From: Tolumonas osonensis
Lineage (GTDB): Bacteria > Pseudomonadota > Gammaproteobacteria > Enterobacterales > Aeromonadaceae
Reading direction: 5' to 3'
NCBI RefSeq assembly: GCF_014202415.1
Contig: NZ_JACHGR010000001.1
Span: 62,001 to 126,000, forward strand
Length of the DNA: 64,000 nt
In this document: in pieces, positions 9,903 to 18,824 of the stretch
How the letters are laid out: each line of letters begins with the position of its first letter
Position numbering within the stretch: position 1 is the first letter of the stretch
Made by a program: the position numbers and the translations under genes
Notes under the pieces: model-generated
The model's input: only the letters and a program-made list of their open reading frames with translations
Told to the model about the DNA's origin: nothing
Databases searched by the model: none

Positions 9903-10751
9903 TTACTTTACCGCTGTTTTCAAAACGGAAAACTCAGCCCACAGCGGATTATGATCAGAGGTATGAGTGTTCTTACTCTCGGCCCGTTGCAGATCCAGTT
10001 TGCGGTAAAAAATATGATCTACCGGCTCGGAAAGTACCTTCAGCCGTACATCAGGCGCAGGGATCACTTCGTCAAAACCACTTTGTTGTGCCAGCGTTGA
10101 CAAATAATGACTCCGCTTATTGCCCCAGGCCGCAAAATCCCCCGCCAGAACAGCGGGTCCCGGATAACGTTTTGCCAGGTGGAATAAACGCGTCATCTGA
10201 CGACGATAAGCCGCCACACCCAGTTCGAAATTAACGCCGTGGACATTAACCACCAGCAAGGGATAGCTGCTGCCATCCAGTGGATAGAGCGTCAGCAACG
10301 TGGATTTCGGAAGCCGGCTGACGGGTTCAGGTTCCCGTAATGAGCAATTATATAAGGCTGCTGCCGGCGCAGCATTCACCACCCCGGTCGCCTCGCCTTC
10401 CAGCCGGAACGCCTGTAACTGCAGCCAGTTAAAATTTGCTTGTTGCAGCAACTGACTTAGCGCAGGTCGCTCCATTGCTTCCTGCAGCAGCAACAAATCA
10501 CTGCGTTGTGCCCAGCCATTCAGCTCCTGCTGCCAGCCGGCACGCCGGAATTTGTTCATGTTCCATGTGGTAATACGGAAGGTTGATTTTAAATCCCCGC
10601 CCTGCTGCCGGATCGCTGGCACGATCTCGGGGCAATGATCCACCAGCCGGGTTCCTTCATTGGTCGACAGGGTTTCCTGCGGCGGGATCTCCAGACATCC
10701 GCTTAATAACACAGCAGTAATGACGCTAGAAAAAGTAAGGAATCTCATCAT
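9903..10751 (-). CDS. Endonuclease/exonuclease/phosphatase-family lipoprotein (YafD-like)
   Basis: 282 aa. The N terminus has a lipoprotein signal with lipobox LLSGC (Cys19), so it is probably membrane-anchored outside the cytoplasm. The EEP fold is marked by TTWNMNKF (about residue 62), LLQEAM with the catalytic Glu, VNVHGVN and SDHNPLW at the C terminus. The usual GDxN metal motif reads GDFAAW: the Asn is replaced by Ala, so activity may be altered. The start overlaps the stop of the upstream NAD-binding gene by 4 bp (ATGA), so the two are coupled. Substrate unknown. Confidence 0.8.
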   Translation of the reverse strand: MMRFLTFSSVITAVLLSGCLEIPPQETLSTNEGTRLVDHCPEIVPAIRQQGGDLKSTFRITTWNMNKFRRAGWQQELNGWAQRSDLLLLQEAMERPALSQLLQQANFNWLQLQAFRLEGEATGVVNAAPAAALYNCSLREPEPVSRLPKSTLLTLYPLDGSSYPLLVVNVHGVNFELGVAAYRRQMTRLFHLAKRYPGPAVLAGDFAAWGNKRSHYLSTLAQQSGFDEVIPAPDVRLKVLSEPVDHIFYRKLDLQRAESKNTHTSDHNPLWAEFSVLKTAVK

Positions 10752-11554
10752 TCACCTGTTGTTGTTTGTTGCAACCACTGCAGAAGATTACGAACCTGAT
10801 ATTGATAACCCGGTACTGACTCAATCTTGCTGGCATCAATCAGCTTGCCATCATCGTTCATGTGACTGAACAGTGGTAAAGCTAACCCGGCTAACTGACA
10901 GGCCTGGGAGTAAAACACCGCCCGGGCAGGATGATCAGGTGCAGCCAGATTAAAGATGTCACTGCGGGGATACGTCAGTAATGTCATGATGGCGCCAATC
11001 ACATCGCATTGATGCACCAGATTGACCATCCGGCCACCACTATCCAGTGTTTTACCGCTAAGAAAACGACCGGGATACCGGCCCGGACCAAATAATCCGG
11101 AAGGACGCAAAATATGCCAGCAGGGAAAACCCGCGTCCTGCACCAATTGCTCAACCTGTATCAGTGTCGCAGCCTGTGCTGTTTCCGGCATCAATGGTGA
11201 TGACTCATCACAACGTCCCGTTCCACCATAGACAGAGGTCGAGCTGATATAAATCAGATGGCTGACACCACCTTGCCGGGCCTGAGAAATCAGCGTCTGT
11301 AATGCGGCGCAGTAATTCCTGAGTTTGCCCGGCGGAATGGTGATGATCATAACCGGCGCACACAACGAGGACGGTAGTTGTTCTTCTGCCTGCCAGCACA
11401 GAACCTTCACCGCCGGCTCTTCGACCATGAGCTGTTGCTGTTTTGCTGTCGTCGTGACCGTGCCGGTAACCTGATATCCCTCCGCTACCAGCTGTTTTGC
11501 CAGAGGCCATCCCAGCCAGCCGAGGCCAATAATCGATATCTCGTTTGTCGGCAT
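10748..11554 (-). CDS. NAD(P)-binding epimerase/dehydratase-like protein (YeeZ-like)
   Basis: 268-aa short-chain dehydrogenase-like protein of the extended (epimerase) class. The dinucleotide-binding loop is GLGWLG (about residues 10-15), followed by IYISSTSVYGG carrying Ser/Tyr positions of the family and HILRPSGLFGPGR. The closest family I recognise is YeeZ, of unknown function. It sits 15 bp after slt and overlaps the EEP lipoprotein gene by 4 bp, so slt, this gene and the next probably form one transcript. Confidence 0.8.
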   Translation of the reverse strand: MPTNEISIIGLGWLGWPLAKQLVAEGYQVTGTVTTTAKQQQLMVEEPAVKVLCWQAEEQLPSSLCAPVMIITIPPGKLRNYCAALQTLISQARQGGVSHLIYISSTSVYGGTGRCDESSPLMPETAQAATLIQVEQLVQDAGFPCWHILRPSGLFGPGRYPGRFLSGKTLDSGGRMVNLVHQCDVIGAIMTLLTYPRSDIFNLAAPDHPARAVFYSQACQLAGLALPLFSHMNDDGKLIDASKIESVPGYQYQVRNLLQWLQQTTTGE

Positions 11555-11569
11555 GCCGGCTCCGGATGA

Positions 11570-13483
11570 TTAGTAACGTAAACGGCGTTCACTGTCGGTC
11601 AGGAAACGAACCGGCCGGTTCAGACGATCCTGATAGATAGCATTAAATACCAGCACATTTTGGACATAGTTACGGGTTTCTTTATACGGGATATTTTCCA
11701 CCCACAGATCTACCGGCTGGCCACTGCTTTGCTGACGCCATTTGCGTACCCGACCCGGACCGGCGTTGTAGGCTGCGGTAGCCAGTACCCGGTTACCGTC
11801 ATATTGCTCCAGCAATCGCTTGATATAGGCACTACCCAGACGGACGTTGGTATCGGCATTAGTCAGTGCCAGCGGTGATGGCGGTGTTTCACCTAATTTC
11901 TGTGCCGTTTCTGCCGCTGTCGCCGGCATCAGTTGCATCAGACCGGATGCACCGACAGATGACTGAGCCTGTTCATACATCGCACTTTCCTGGCGGGCCA
12001 GTGCATACAACAGACTGATATCCATATTGCGCTCTTTGGCATAACGACTGAATACCGCTTTTTTCGGGGTCGGGAACCGCAGCGCCAGCGCATCTTTGGC
12101 TTTCGCCCGGATACTGGCCTGGATCCCTAAGTGAGCCCATCCACGCTGCTGAGCAACCAGACCCAGCTGTAACTTGCTGTCATAGTTGGACTGATCCAGC
12201 AGGAACAGCCACTCGTTGCGGGCCATACTGGTTTCACTCAGCGCGATCAACTCTTCAATCCGCAGTAACGCCGGCCACTGACGAGCCGCATTTTTCCAGT
12301 TATATTCCGGTTGCAGGACTTCCTCGGTAATACGCAGCGGCATCCCGGACTGCAACGCAGCCATGAACCCATAATAGCTGCGATCATAACTCGCCTGCTG
12401 GAACAGGGCCCTGGCATGTGTTTTATTACCTAACTGCTGTTCCGCCCGGGCCAGCCAGTAAGTCCAGTGAATATCATCCCGACCCGCCCTTGGCATCAGA
12501 TTGATCCACTTTTTAATGCCGCGCCAGTCCATTTCAGCCAGGGCAAGACGCACCCGTAACTCCAGCAGAGAATTATCACGCAGTTGAAGCAAGGTATTAT
12601 CCAGCCAGGCACGGGATGTCTTAATCCGCTCCAGCATCATGTCTCGGGCAATCTGCTTTTTCACCACGATCAGATCAGCTTCGCTCAGCTGATAACGGGC
12701 CTTTAATGCCAGATAACGCGACAGAACCGCTTCGGTGTTTTTATCCGCCCAGCGTTGCAATGCAAGACTGGCAATTTCCCGGGTGCGGGCATCACGGGAA
12801 GCCGATACCAGGGTCTCGATATTTTCGGGTTGTGAGTAAACGGAAATCAGTTTACTCGCATAATAAATATTGTTTGTCGTGCTCATTTGCTGCAGCAAAT
12901 GATTCATCAGACGCGGTTCGTTTGCCTTGAAAGCCAGCACCATCCGTTTCCAGATGTCCTCTTCCGTCATGCCGCCATTTTCTTTCCATAAGGAGAACAG
13001 GCTGTCGCAGGTGGTCGGGCGGGAATGGCCGTAAAACCAGATTTTCCGGGCAAAGCTGATTGCCTGATCTGTTTTCCCGGTCTGATATTGCGCCATCTGC
13101 CAGGCACAACGTAATGTCATGGATTGCGGTTCAGCCGGTTGTAATTGCAGATACTCCTTCCACATATTGTTCTGCATCATCAGGAGGGCGTAACGTTCTG
13201 TCAGCCGGCTGGCCAGATAACTTTGCGGATACCGTGCGACAAACCGTTTAACGTCGTTAAAACGGTTAATATCCGGCTGATATGAAAGAGCGTAATAATC
13301 CAGATAAGGAACCAATGGATAATCATCCAGCTCATCTTTCGCCGGGGCCAGCTCACTAAAATTACCATTTTTCACTTGCTGGGATACCGCAATAAAACGG
13401 GCACGCTGAGAAGTCAGAGATGATGCCACTGCATTGAATGCCATTAATCCACTCAGTAACAGCACAACTATTCGCGTTTTCAT
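11570..13483 (-). CDS. slt: Soluble lytic murein transglycosylase Slt
   Basis: 637-aa periplasmic enzyme that cleaves peptidoglycan to 1,6-anhydromuropeptides; E. coli Slt70 has a similar length. A signal peptide (about 1-20, KTRIVVLLLSGLMAFNAVAS) leads to the helical doughnut-shaped U/L domains, then the C-terminal catalytic domain with the active Glu in ALARQESAMYE and the GASGLMQLMPATA motif, followed by AYNAGPGR. ATG 13483 is preferred over the in-frame ATG at 13498 because it begins a proper signal peptide. It heads the minus-strand unit with the two genes below. Confidence 0.94.
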   Translation of the reverse strand: MKTRIVVLLLSGLMAFNAVASSLTSQRARFIAVSQQVKNGNFSELAPAKDELDDYPLVPYLDYYALSYQPDINRFNDVKRFVARYPQSYLASRLTERYALLMMQNNMWKEYLQLQPAEPQSMTLRCAWQMAQYQTGKTDQAISFARKIWFYGHSRPTTCDSLFSLWKENGGMTEEDIWKRMVLAFKANEPRLMNHLLQQMSTTNNIYYASKLISVYSQPENIETLVSASRDARTREIASLALQRWADKNTEAVLSRYLALKARYQLSEADLIVVKKQIARDMMLERIKTSRAWLDNTLLQLRDNSLLELRVRLALAEMDWRGIKKWINLMPRAGRDDIHWTYWLARAEQQLGNKTHARALFQQASYDRSYYGFMAALQSGMPLRITEEVLQPEYNWKNAARQWPALLRIEELIALSETSMARNEWLFLLDQSNYDSKLQLGLVAQQRGWAHLGIQASIRAKAKDALALRFPTPKKAVFSRYAKERNMDISLLYALARQESAMYEQAQSSVGASGLMQLMPATAAETAQKLGETPPSPLALTNADTNVRLGSAYIKRLLEQYDGNRVLATAAYNAGPGRVRKWRQQSSGQPVDLWVENIPYKETRNYVQNVLVFNAIYQDRLNRPVRFLTDSERRLRY

Positions 13484-13809
13484 GAAAATGCAATCCATTC
13501 TGGGTCTAACAAGACAACAGCACCACTCCGGCTGTCACCTGAGAATTATAAACACAGCCAGAAAGAGCTGACAGTGAATTTACGGTCTGATATCAAAACT
13601 GACACATAACTGTTGTATAAAACAGCAAACTCATAGCCGGCAAAGATATGGATTATGTTCGCATAATAGTCAGCCCGGCATAAGGATCACACATTGAGAA
13701 ATCCCGGGATTCCTATTCTTTATTAAGGTGATCCTGGTCGCAAATTTACTTTATCAAAACGGTATTCTTTAACCGTGGGTTGTAGAAAACAAAGCAGGAG
13801 GATGCGACT
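13484..13809. other. Non-coding spacer between divergent slt and raiA
   Basis: 326 bp with no credible gene. It must hold both promoters. I see AT-rich -10-like words (CATAAT near 13662) but no pair with good spacing. A perfect 12-bp palindrome AATCCCGGGATT lies at 13700-13711; its role is unknown. Confidence 0.5.
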
Positions 13810-14142
13810 ATGCTGATCGAAATTACCAGCAAAATTATTGATGTAACCCCATCCATCCGCGAGTATGTGGCGTCCAGATTCGAGAAGCTGGAGCGCATGC
13901 AGGTACCGATGATTTCTCCACATGTATATGTTGGCAAGGAAGGTGAACATTACGTTATCGAAGCAAAAATTCAGATTCCGTTTGGCAAATTATTCGCCGA
14001 AGCAGAACACGAAGATCTTTTCGCGGCAATCAATGCATTAGAGCAGAAACTGGAACGACAGATTATCAGACATATTCATCGTCCGGATGCTCGCCGCAAC
14101 AGAAATATCCAGCGTCCGCATTCTATGGCGGCAATGTTCTGA
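13810..14142 (+). CDS. raiA: Ribosome-associated inhibitor RaiA/HPF family
   Basis: 110-aa ribosome-stalling factor that binds the 30S subunit in stationary phase or cold and blocks translation (short HPF/YfiA type). The start LIEITSKIIDVTPSIREYV and the core FAEAEHEDLFAAINALEQKLERQIIRHI are typical. The C-terminal basic extension RRNRNIQRPHS resembles RaiA more than short HPF. A strong AGGAGG at 13797-13802 supports the ATG, and a strong terminator follows, so it is monocistronic. Confidence 0.9.
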   Translation: MLIEITSKIIDVTPSIREYVASRFEKLERMQVPMISPHVYVGKEGEHYVIEAKIQIPFGKLFAEAEHEDLFAAINALEQKLERQIIRHIHRPDARRNRNIQRPHSMAAMF

Positions 14143-14164
14143 TATTCTTTCCCTGTGTTCTCAG

Positions 14165-14189
14165 ACGCGCCTTCTCGGCGCGTTTTTTA
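14165..14189 (+). terminator. Rho-independent terminator of raiA
   Basis: A 7-bp stem (ACGCGCC / GGCGCGT) with loop TTCTC, followed by TTTTTT. Well formed. Confidence 0.9.
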
Positions 14190-14196
14190 TTTCTGA

Positions 14197-15015
14197 TTAC
14201 AATACGGAACGCTGCAGCACTACCCCATACAATTGTTGCCGTAACACATCATAACGGGCATCAGATCGCAGCAGCCGCATCTTTTCACACCACAGCAGAC
14301 TGATCATATCCACAACCGGTAACATCTTGACTACCCGCTCAGCAGCACAACCTCCACCCGCCGTCTGATAAACCGACACCAACTGGCGTAACTGTTCATC
14401 ACTCAATTGTCCGGCGCGGCAGATCCCGGCCAGTTCAAAAGCCGGATCCCCCATCGCGGCATACTCCCAGTCAATCAGCCAGGGTTTCTTCCCCAGCAAG
14501 TTGGCCGGATTGATATCGTTGTGGCAAAACACGGCACGAGTCGGTGGTAATGCCTGCAGCATCGCCTGCAAATGGTCAATCCGGGACAACAACTCTGCCG
14601 GCAGTGAAGGTAAACTAGCGGTAAAACGCTGCAGGTAATCGGAAAGCGTTAGCTGTTTTAGGCTGGCGGGAAGTGCGTGAACCCGGGCAGCCAGTGCTCC
14701 CAGCCGGGTAATGCCCTCATCAGAGGAAAATGCAGCCATACTCCAGGCGGGCTCATCACACCATGCGAGTACCAGTTGCTGGCCATCTGCGGAATGATAA
14801 TGAATCCGGGGCAATAACCCTGCGTCTGCGGCTATTCGCAGCGCCTGACGTTCCTGCTGACGATCGATGAAAAGGGTTTCCGGCTGGGCGATCCCCTGCC
14901 GGTAAAAATAGCGTGTACCACGAAGTTGCAAACGGTAGGCGCTGTTGGTTAATCCTTGCACCAACAGCGTGGCTTCGGCCTGATCATACGGTGCCGGTAA
15001 TGCAGAGATGATCAT
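14197..15015 (-). CDS. thiK: Thiamine kinase ThiK (aminoglycoside phosphotransferase fold)
   Basis: 272-aa kinase of the APH/choline kinase fold. The catalytic loop is FCHNDINPANLL (about residues 167-178) and the metal-binding motif is LIDWEYAAMGDPAFEL. Gene order hinT-lpoB-thiK matches enterobacteria (ycfM-ycfN), which supports thiamine kinase for salvage of thiamine to TMP rather than choline kinase. Its ATG overlaps the lpoB stop by 4 bp. Thiamine uptake genes thiBPQ are also in this window, at 36.4-39.7 kb. Confidence 0.85.
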   Translation of the reverse strand: MIISALPAPYDQAEATLLVQGLTNSAYRLQLRGTRYFYRQGIAQPETLFIDRQQERQALRIAADAGLLPRIHYHSADGQQLVLAWCDEPAWSMAAFSSDEGITRLGALAARVHALPASLKQLTLSDYLQRFTASLPSLPAELLSRIDHLQAMLQALPPTRAVFCHNDINPANLLGKKPWLIDWEYAAMGDPAFELAGICRAGQLSDEQLRQLVSVYQTAGGGCAAERVVKMLPVVDMISLLWCEKMRLLRSDARYDVLRQQLYGVVLQRSVL

Positions 15016-15608
15016 TTACGCAGAGATTGTTTATCACTGAATAGCAGCTCGCCTGATTTCAGTTCCATCAGATGCGTCGTCAGTTGATAAGTATTGCTCT
15101 TTTGGACCCGGCTGACTGTCCCGTACAGAATCAGGTCAGCACCGGTCTGCCGCCCTAACTGCACCGCCGTGGACGGATTCATGGCGCCTTCACTCTGCTG
15201 ATAGTCCAGTGATTGCTGATACGCCGCATTCTTTTCCAGCGGAATCAGCTTGAAGCGACCGGAACGAGCCAGCTCCTTGTGCAGGGTAGCGGTTATTTTC
15301 GCGGTATCCTGCTGTCTGCCGGTGCCGTTACGAAGCATATCGACATACAACGTCGGCTTTACTGCCAGCCCGAGCCCTGCACTGCGTTTTACAATCGACG
15401 CGGCCGCGCGTTTCGCCAGCGGCTGCAGATCCACCTGACGAGGCTTGGCTTGTGTGGCTGGTCGCGCCGTACCGGTCGTCACGGTCTGGCCGGACGGGCG
15501 TGAACCGGAAGATTGATACTGCGTGGTAGTACAGCCGGCCAGCGTAAATGCCGCCAGCCAGAACAACCAGCGGCGCTGAGTGACACGAGGTAACGTTAAC
15601 GCCGTCAT
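15012..15608 (-). CDS. lpoB: Outer-membrane lipoprotein activator of PBP1b, LpoB
   Basis: 198 aa. Signal sequence with lipobox TLAGC (Cys26), then a Pro/Ser/Thr-rich linker (about 30-60) and a folded domain of about 130 residues with the LpoB signature LYVDMLRNGTGR and GADLILYGTVSR. LpoB spans the periplasm to stimulate the bifunctional synthase PBP1b. It is translationally linked on both sides: its start codon overlaps the hinT stop by one base, and its stop overlaps thiK. Confidence 0.92.
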   Translation of the reverse strand: MTALTLPRVTQRRWLFWLAAFTLAGCTTTQYQSSGSRPSGQTVTTGTARPATQAKPRQVDLQPLAKRAAASIVKRSAGLGLAVKPTLYVDMLRNGTGRQQDTAKITATLHKELARSGRFKLIPLEKNAAYQQSLDYQQSEGAMNPSTAVQLGRQTGADLILYGTVSRVQKSNTYQLTTHLMELKSGELLFSDKQSLRK

Positions 15609-15964
15609 TATGCGTCCGCCTGAACCAGACGACCGATACGTTTTCCGCCCAGCAGATGCATGTGCAGATGGAATACTTCCTGTCCACCATCACGGTTGCA
15701 GTTCACCACCAGACGATAACCGGATTCATCGATCCCCTCTTCTGTGGCCAGCTTGCGGGCTACCGTGAACAGACGTCCCAGCGCCACTTCATCTTCTGTC
15801 GTCACATCATTCACTGTCGGGATCACTTTGTTGGGCACGATTAGGATATGTGTTGGCGCTTGCGGATGAATATCGCGGAACGCGCTGACCAGCTCATCCT
15901 GATACAGCAATTTTGCGGGAATTTCCTGACGGATGATTTTACTGAAAATGGTTTCTTCGGCCAT
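15608..15964 (-). CDS. hinT: HIT-family purine nucleoside phosphoramidase HinT
   Basis: 118-aa histidine-triad nucleotide hydrolase. The triad is HLHMHLLGG near the C terminus (about residues 99-107), preceded by [15 protein letters not shown]. HinT hydrolyses AMP-lysine and other nucleoside phosphoramidates. First gene of a hinT-lpoB-thiK operon with overlapping junctions. Confidence 0.95.
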   Translation of the reverse strand: MAEETIFSKIIRQEIPAKLLYQDELVSAFRDIHPQAPTHILIVPNKVIPTVNDVTTEDEVALGRLFTVARKLATEEGIDESGYRLVVNCNRDGGQEVFHLHMHLLGGKRIGRLVQADA

Positions 15965-16060
15965 GATGCTTCCTTAAATTCGACAGGGATAAAAAGAAAA
16001 AGCTGCGCCTATTCTGGCACAGCCTGTTGTTCAGTACAGCCTGAAAATCGCTTAACGGAC

Positions 16061-16939
16061 TCAAAGCACTTCTATCGCGCCTTTACCCACGCCTTCATAG
16101 GCCACCACTTTCAGCTCTTTATCCTTTAACTGCGGTTTCAGCTGATGCGCGATGTAGGTTGCCAGCAGTTCAACCGTGGTATCGGTATCGATGATTTCAC
16201 AGCTTTCTTTCGGAATGGCCAGCTGGAAATCGCCCTGCGCCGAGGTATAACGGAAACAATAATGCTGCTGGTCACTGACCAGTTCCTGTCCGGTTTCGCT
16301 CAGTGTCAGTTCAGCCACCGAGACCAGATCTGCCTCTGTGCCCAGATAGATATCCTGCCAGCGGGTCGCCCAGTATTGTTCCAGGGCATGATCGCGCACA
16401 CCATCGACCCACAGTTCAATCATCGAACGATGACCATGCGCGATACGCTGACAGTTGCCGTCGTGCTTTTTCAGACCATGCGTATAGTGATAGCTCGGGG
16501 TCGGAATATGTTCATGCCGCAGCGTAATTTTCAGACCATCAATGTTGCCAGGCAACTGATCACGGATCAGCGTCAGCAGGTAATCGGTGACTGTTTCGGC
16601 CGTGATTTCAGTTGCTGGAATAACGGCAAACGCCTGCTCCGGACAATGCAGATGAATGGTATGTTCTTCGGAAAGGAAATCGACAAACAGATAACCCGCT
16701 TCTGCTGGTTCAATCATGGTTTCCGATGCTTTTTGTGGCACCAGCAGACGGTGATCGACTTCAGCATCAATAATGGCTTTCAGCTGTTTTTTTACCCGGG
16801 AGAAATCGAGCAGCATACTCATTTCATTGAGTTCACCGGTGAGCTCGACATCAACCAGCCAGCTTTCTCCCACCACACCACGGTGAGGACATAAATAAGC
16901 GGCATCAATTACAGTGAGATCGCGAACAAATAATATCAT
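16061..16939 (-). CDS. Tandem 6-pyruvoyl-tetrahydropterin synthase/QueD-like protein
   Basis: 292 aa, about twice the size of QueD (about 120 aa), and readable as two PTPS-like halves. The N-terminal half keeps MLLDFSRVKKQLKAIID and DHRLL but has RGVVGESW where the zinc-binding HGH should be. The C-terminal half retains NCQRIAHGHRS, the catalytic-Cys/HGH zinc motif of QueD (CGRLHGHSF in E. coli). So one half looks catalytic and one degenerate. ATG 16939 is chosen because AGGG precedes it and the family begins there. It is divergent from the dihydroorotase. A role in queuosine or another pterin pathway is inference. Confidence 0.75.
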   Translation of the reverse strand: MILFVRDLTVIDAAYLCPHRGVVGESWLVDVELTGELNEMSMLLDFSRVKKQLKAIIDAEVDHRLLVPQKASETMIEPAEAGYLFVDFLSEEHTIHLHCPEQAFAVIPATEITAETVTDYLLTLIRDQLPGNIDGLKITLRHEHIPTPSYHYTHGLKKHDGNCQRIAHGHRSMIELWVDGVRDHALEQYWATRWQDIYLGTEADLVSVAELTLSETGQELVSDQQHYCFRYTSAQGDFQLAIPKESCEIIDTDTTVELLATYIAHQLKPQLKDKELKVVAYEGVGKGAIEVL

Positions 16940-17028
16940 ATGAAAAACCCTATAAATCCCGTGTATCTGACAGACATATTTGCGTTTATTATTACTACAA
17001 CATCCCTGCAAATAAGTGTGTGACTACC

Positions 17029-18378
17029 ATGGAAAGACTGTTAATCAAAAATGCCACCCTGGTCAATGAAGATCGTCAACAACAGGCCGATGTATTGATC
17101 GTTGGGCAGCGCATCGAAAAAATTGCGGCTGCTATTCCTCATGATGGTCAGTCTAAGTTACTGGATGCGACCGGACTACATTTATTACCCGGCATGATTG
17201 ATGACCAGGTGCATTTTCGTGAGCCGGGTCTGACACATAAAGGCACTTTAGCCAGCGAATCACGCGCGGCGGTTGCGGGTGGTACCACCAGTTTTATGGA
17301 AATGCCGAACACTACGCCGCAAACCGTAACAGTAGAAGCGCTGGAAGCCAAATATGAATTGGCCAGCCAGAACGCGATTGCCAACCACAGCTTCTATTTT
17401 GGTGCTACGAACGACAACCTGGAACAGATCAAACGGCTGGAAGCTAACCAGACCTGCGGCATCAAGGTTTTCATGGGCGCTTCTACCGGCAACATGCTGG
17501 TCGATAATACCGACACACTCGCCGCTATTTTCCGTGAAGCCCCCATGCTGATTGCAACGCATTGTGAAAACACGCCGATGATCAAGGTACTGGAAGATGC
17601 GGCCCGCGAGAAATACGGTGAAGATGTGCCGGCATGGGAACATGCCAACATTCGTTCCGCCGATGCCTGTTATGCCTCATCCAGCATGGCCGTTGAACTG
17701 GCGAAAAAATACAATACCAAGCTGCATGTATTGCACATTACTACCGCCAAAGAGCTGGCATTGTTTACCGCCAGCAAGGATCTCAGCGAACTCGCCAGCA
17801 AAAACATTACGGCTGAAGTCTGCGCACACCACCTGTTCTTTAATCAGGCCGACTATGAACGTCTGGGCCATCTGATCAAATGTAATCCATCGATCAAGAC
17901 AGCGGCGGATCAGCAGGCGTTAATGGCTGCCGTCAACAGCGGTGTCATTGACATTATTGCGACTGACCATGCGCCACACACCTGGCAGGAAAAACAGAAT
18001 ACCTATTTCAAGGCGCCGTCTGGTCTGCCACTGTGTCAGCATGCATTAGTGTCATTACTGGAGCATTATCACAACGGGATCTTCTCGCTGGAAACGATAG
18101 TGAAACGCACGTCTCACGCGGTGGCTGAACGCTATCAGATCCGTGAGCGCGGTTATATCCGCGAAGGCTATTTTGCCGATCTGGTGCTGGTGGATCTGAA
18201 CAGCCCGTATCTGGTGACACCGGAAAACACACTGTATCTGTGTGGCTGGTCACCGTTCGAGGGATATCAGTTCCGCAGCCGGATCCATACCACGCTGGTG
18301 AACGGTACGATTGCTTACCAGAACGGTCTGATCCAGACCGCGCAGTTTGGTCAGCGTTTGCAATTTAACCGCCGGTAA
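17029..18378 (+). CDS. Dihydroorotase (type I-like, DDQVH variant)
   Basis: 449-aa amidohydrolase. It is far longer than the ~348-aa type II PyrC usual in Gammaproteobacteria, and its segments (GMIDDQVHFREPGLTHKG, FMEMPNTTP, TDHAPHTWQEK) match the type I-like form common in Bacteroidetes. The first metal His of the HxH motif is Gln here (DDQVH), as in that lineage. The carboxylated-lysine segment GIKVFMGAS is present. The likely reaction is carbamoyl-aspartate to dihydroorotate in pyrimidine synthesis; an allantoinase-like or other amidohydrolase role cannot be excluded. ATG 17029 is preferred to the in-frame GTG at 17020. Confidence 0.82.
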   Translation: MERLLIKNATLVNEDRQQQADVLIVGQRIEKIAAAIPHDGQSKLLDATGLHLLPGMIDDQVHFREPGLTHKGTLASESRAAVAGGTTSFMEMPNTTPQTVTVEALEAKYELASQNAIANHSFYFGATNDNLEQIKRLEANQTCGIKVFMGASTGNMLVDNTDTLAAIFREAPMLIATHCENTPMIKVLEDAAREKYGEDVPAWEHANIRSADACYASSSMAVELAKKYNTKLHVLHITTAKELALFTASKDLSELASKNITAEVCAHHLFFNQADYERLGHLIKCNPSIKTAADQQALMAAVNSGVIDIIATDHAPHTWQEKQNTYFKAPSGLPLCQHALVSLLEHYHNGIFSLETIVKRTSHAVAERYQIRERGYIREGYFADLVLVDLNSPYLVTPENTLYLCGWSPFEGYQFRSRIHTTLVNGTIAYQNGLIQTAQFGQRLQFNRR

Positions 18379-18423
18379 TTGTGCAGAACTTCAGCAATTG
18401 ATGACACAGGAAACAGCGCACGG

Positions 18424-18453
18424 TTGACAAGGGTTCGCACCGGAACATAGACT
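18424..18453 (+). promoter_or_regulatory. Promoter of tRNA-Pro
   Basis: Perfect -35 TTGACA (18424-18429), 18-bp spacer, then TAGACT (18448-18453), ending 36 bp before the tRNA. Confidence 0.6.
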
Positions 18454-18489
18454 CTTGGTAACCGTTAAACAATGATTTTGTTTAATATC

Positions 18490-18566
18490 CGGCGCGTAGC
18501 GCAGCCTGGTAGCGCACTGTCATGGGGTGTCAGGGGTCGGAGGTTCAAATCCTCTCGCGCCGACCA
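18490..18566 (+). tRNA. tRNA-Pro(GGG)
   Basis: 77-nt tRNA with encoded CCA, nearly identical to E. coli proL. The acceptor stem is CGGCGCG paired with CGCGCCG, the D-arm contains GCGCAGCCTGGTAGCGC, the anticodon loop carries GGG in CATGGGGTG, and the T-arm is GGAGGTTCAAATCCTC. A strong terminator follows 10 bp later. No duplicated 3' end is seen nearby, so there is no sign of an integrated element. Confidence 0.97.
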
Positions 18567-18576
18567 AATCATCCTC

Positions 18577-18609
18577 AAAAGCCACCTGAATTCTCAGGTG
18601 GCTTTTTTT
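18577..18609 (+). terminator. Terminator of tRNA-Pro
   Basis: A 9-bp stem (GCCACCTGA / TCAGGTGGC) with loop ATTC, flanked by AAAA and followed by a run of seven T. Confidence 0.93.
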
Positions 18610-18747
18610 ATATCTGCGAAAATGGATATGGATAAAAATTGAATGGGGCAAGATCAATAAAGACCCAGACTAACCTCGGCAGGTCGCTTTTCTGCGGCTT
18701 TGCGTTCCGAACTATTCGTGTTTCGTCACGTTTCGTTGTGAAATATA

Positions 18748-18778
18748 TTGTTACATTCAATATCAATCGGCGTATAAT
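18748..18778 (+). promoter_or_regulatory. Candidate promoter of the DUF3606 gene
   Basis: Perfect -10 TATAAT (18773-18778). The -35 is either TTGTTA (18748-18753, 19-bp spacer) or TTACAT (18751-18756, 16-bp spacer). It ends 46 bp before the start codon. Confidence 0.55.
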
Positions 18779-18824
18779 GAATACATTCCCTTATTTATTA
18801 AACTAATAAAATCAAGAGGCTATA

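Noticed and set aside
18490-18620. tRNA-Pro as an integration site
   Set aside because: No second copy of the tRNA 3' end, integrase or cargo is seen nearby.
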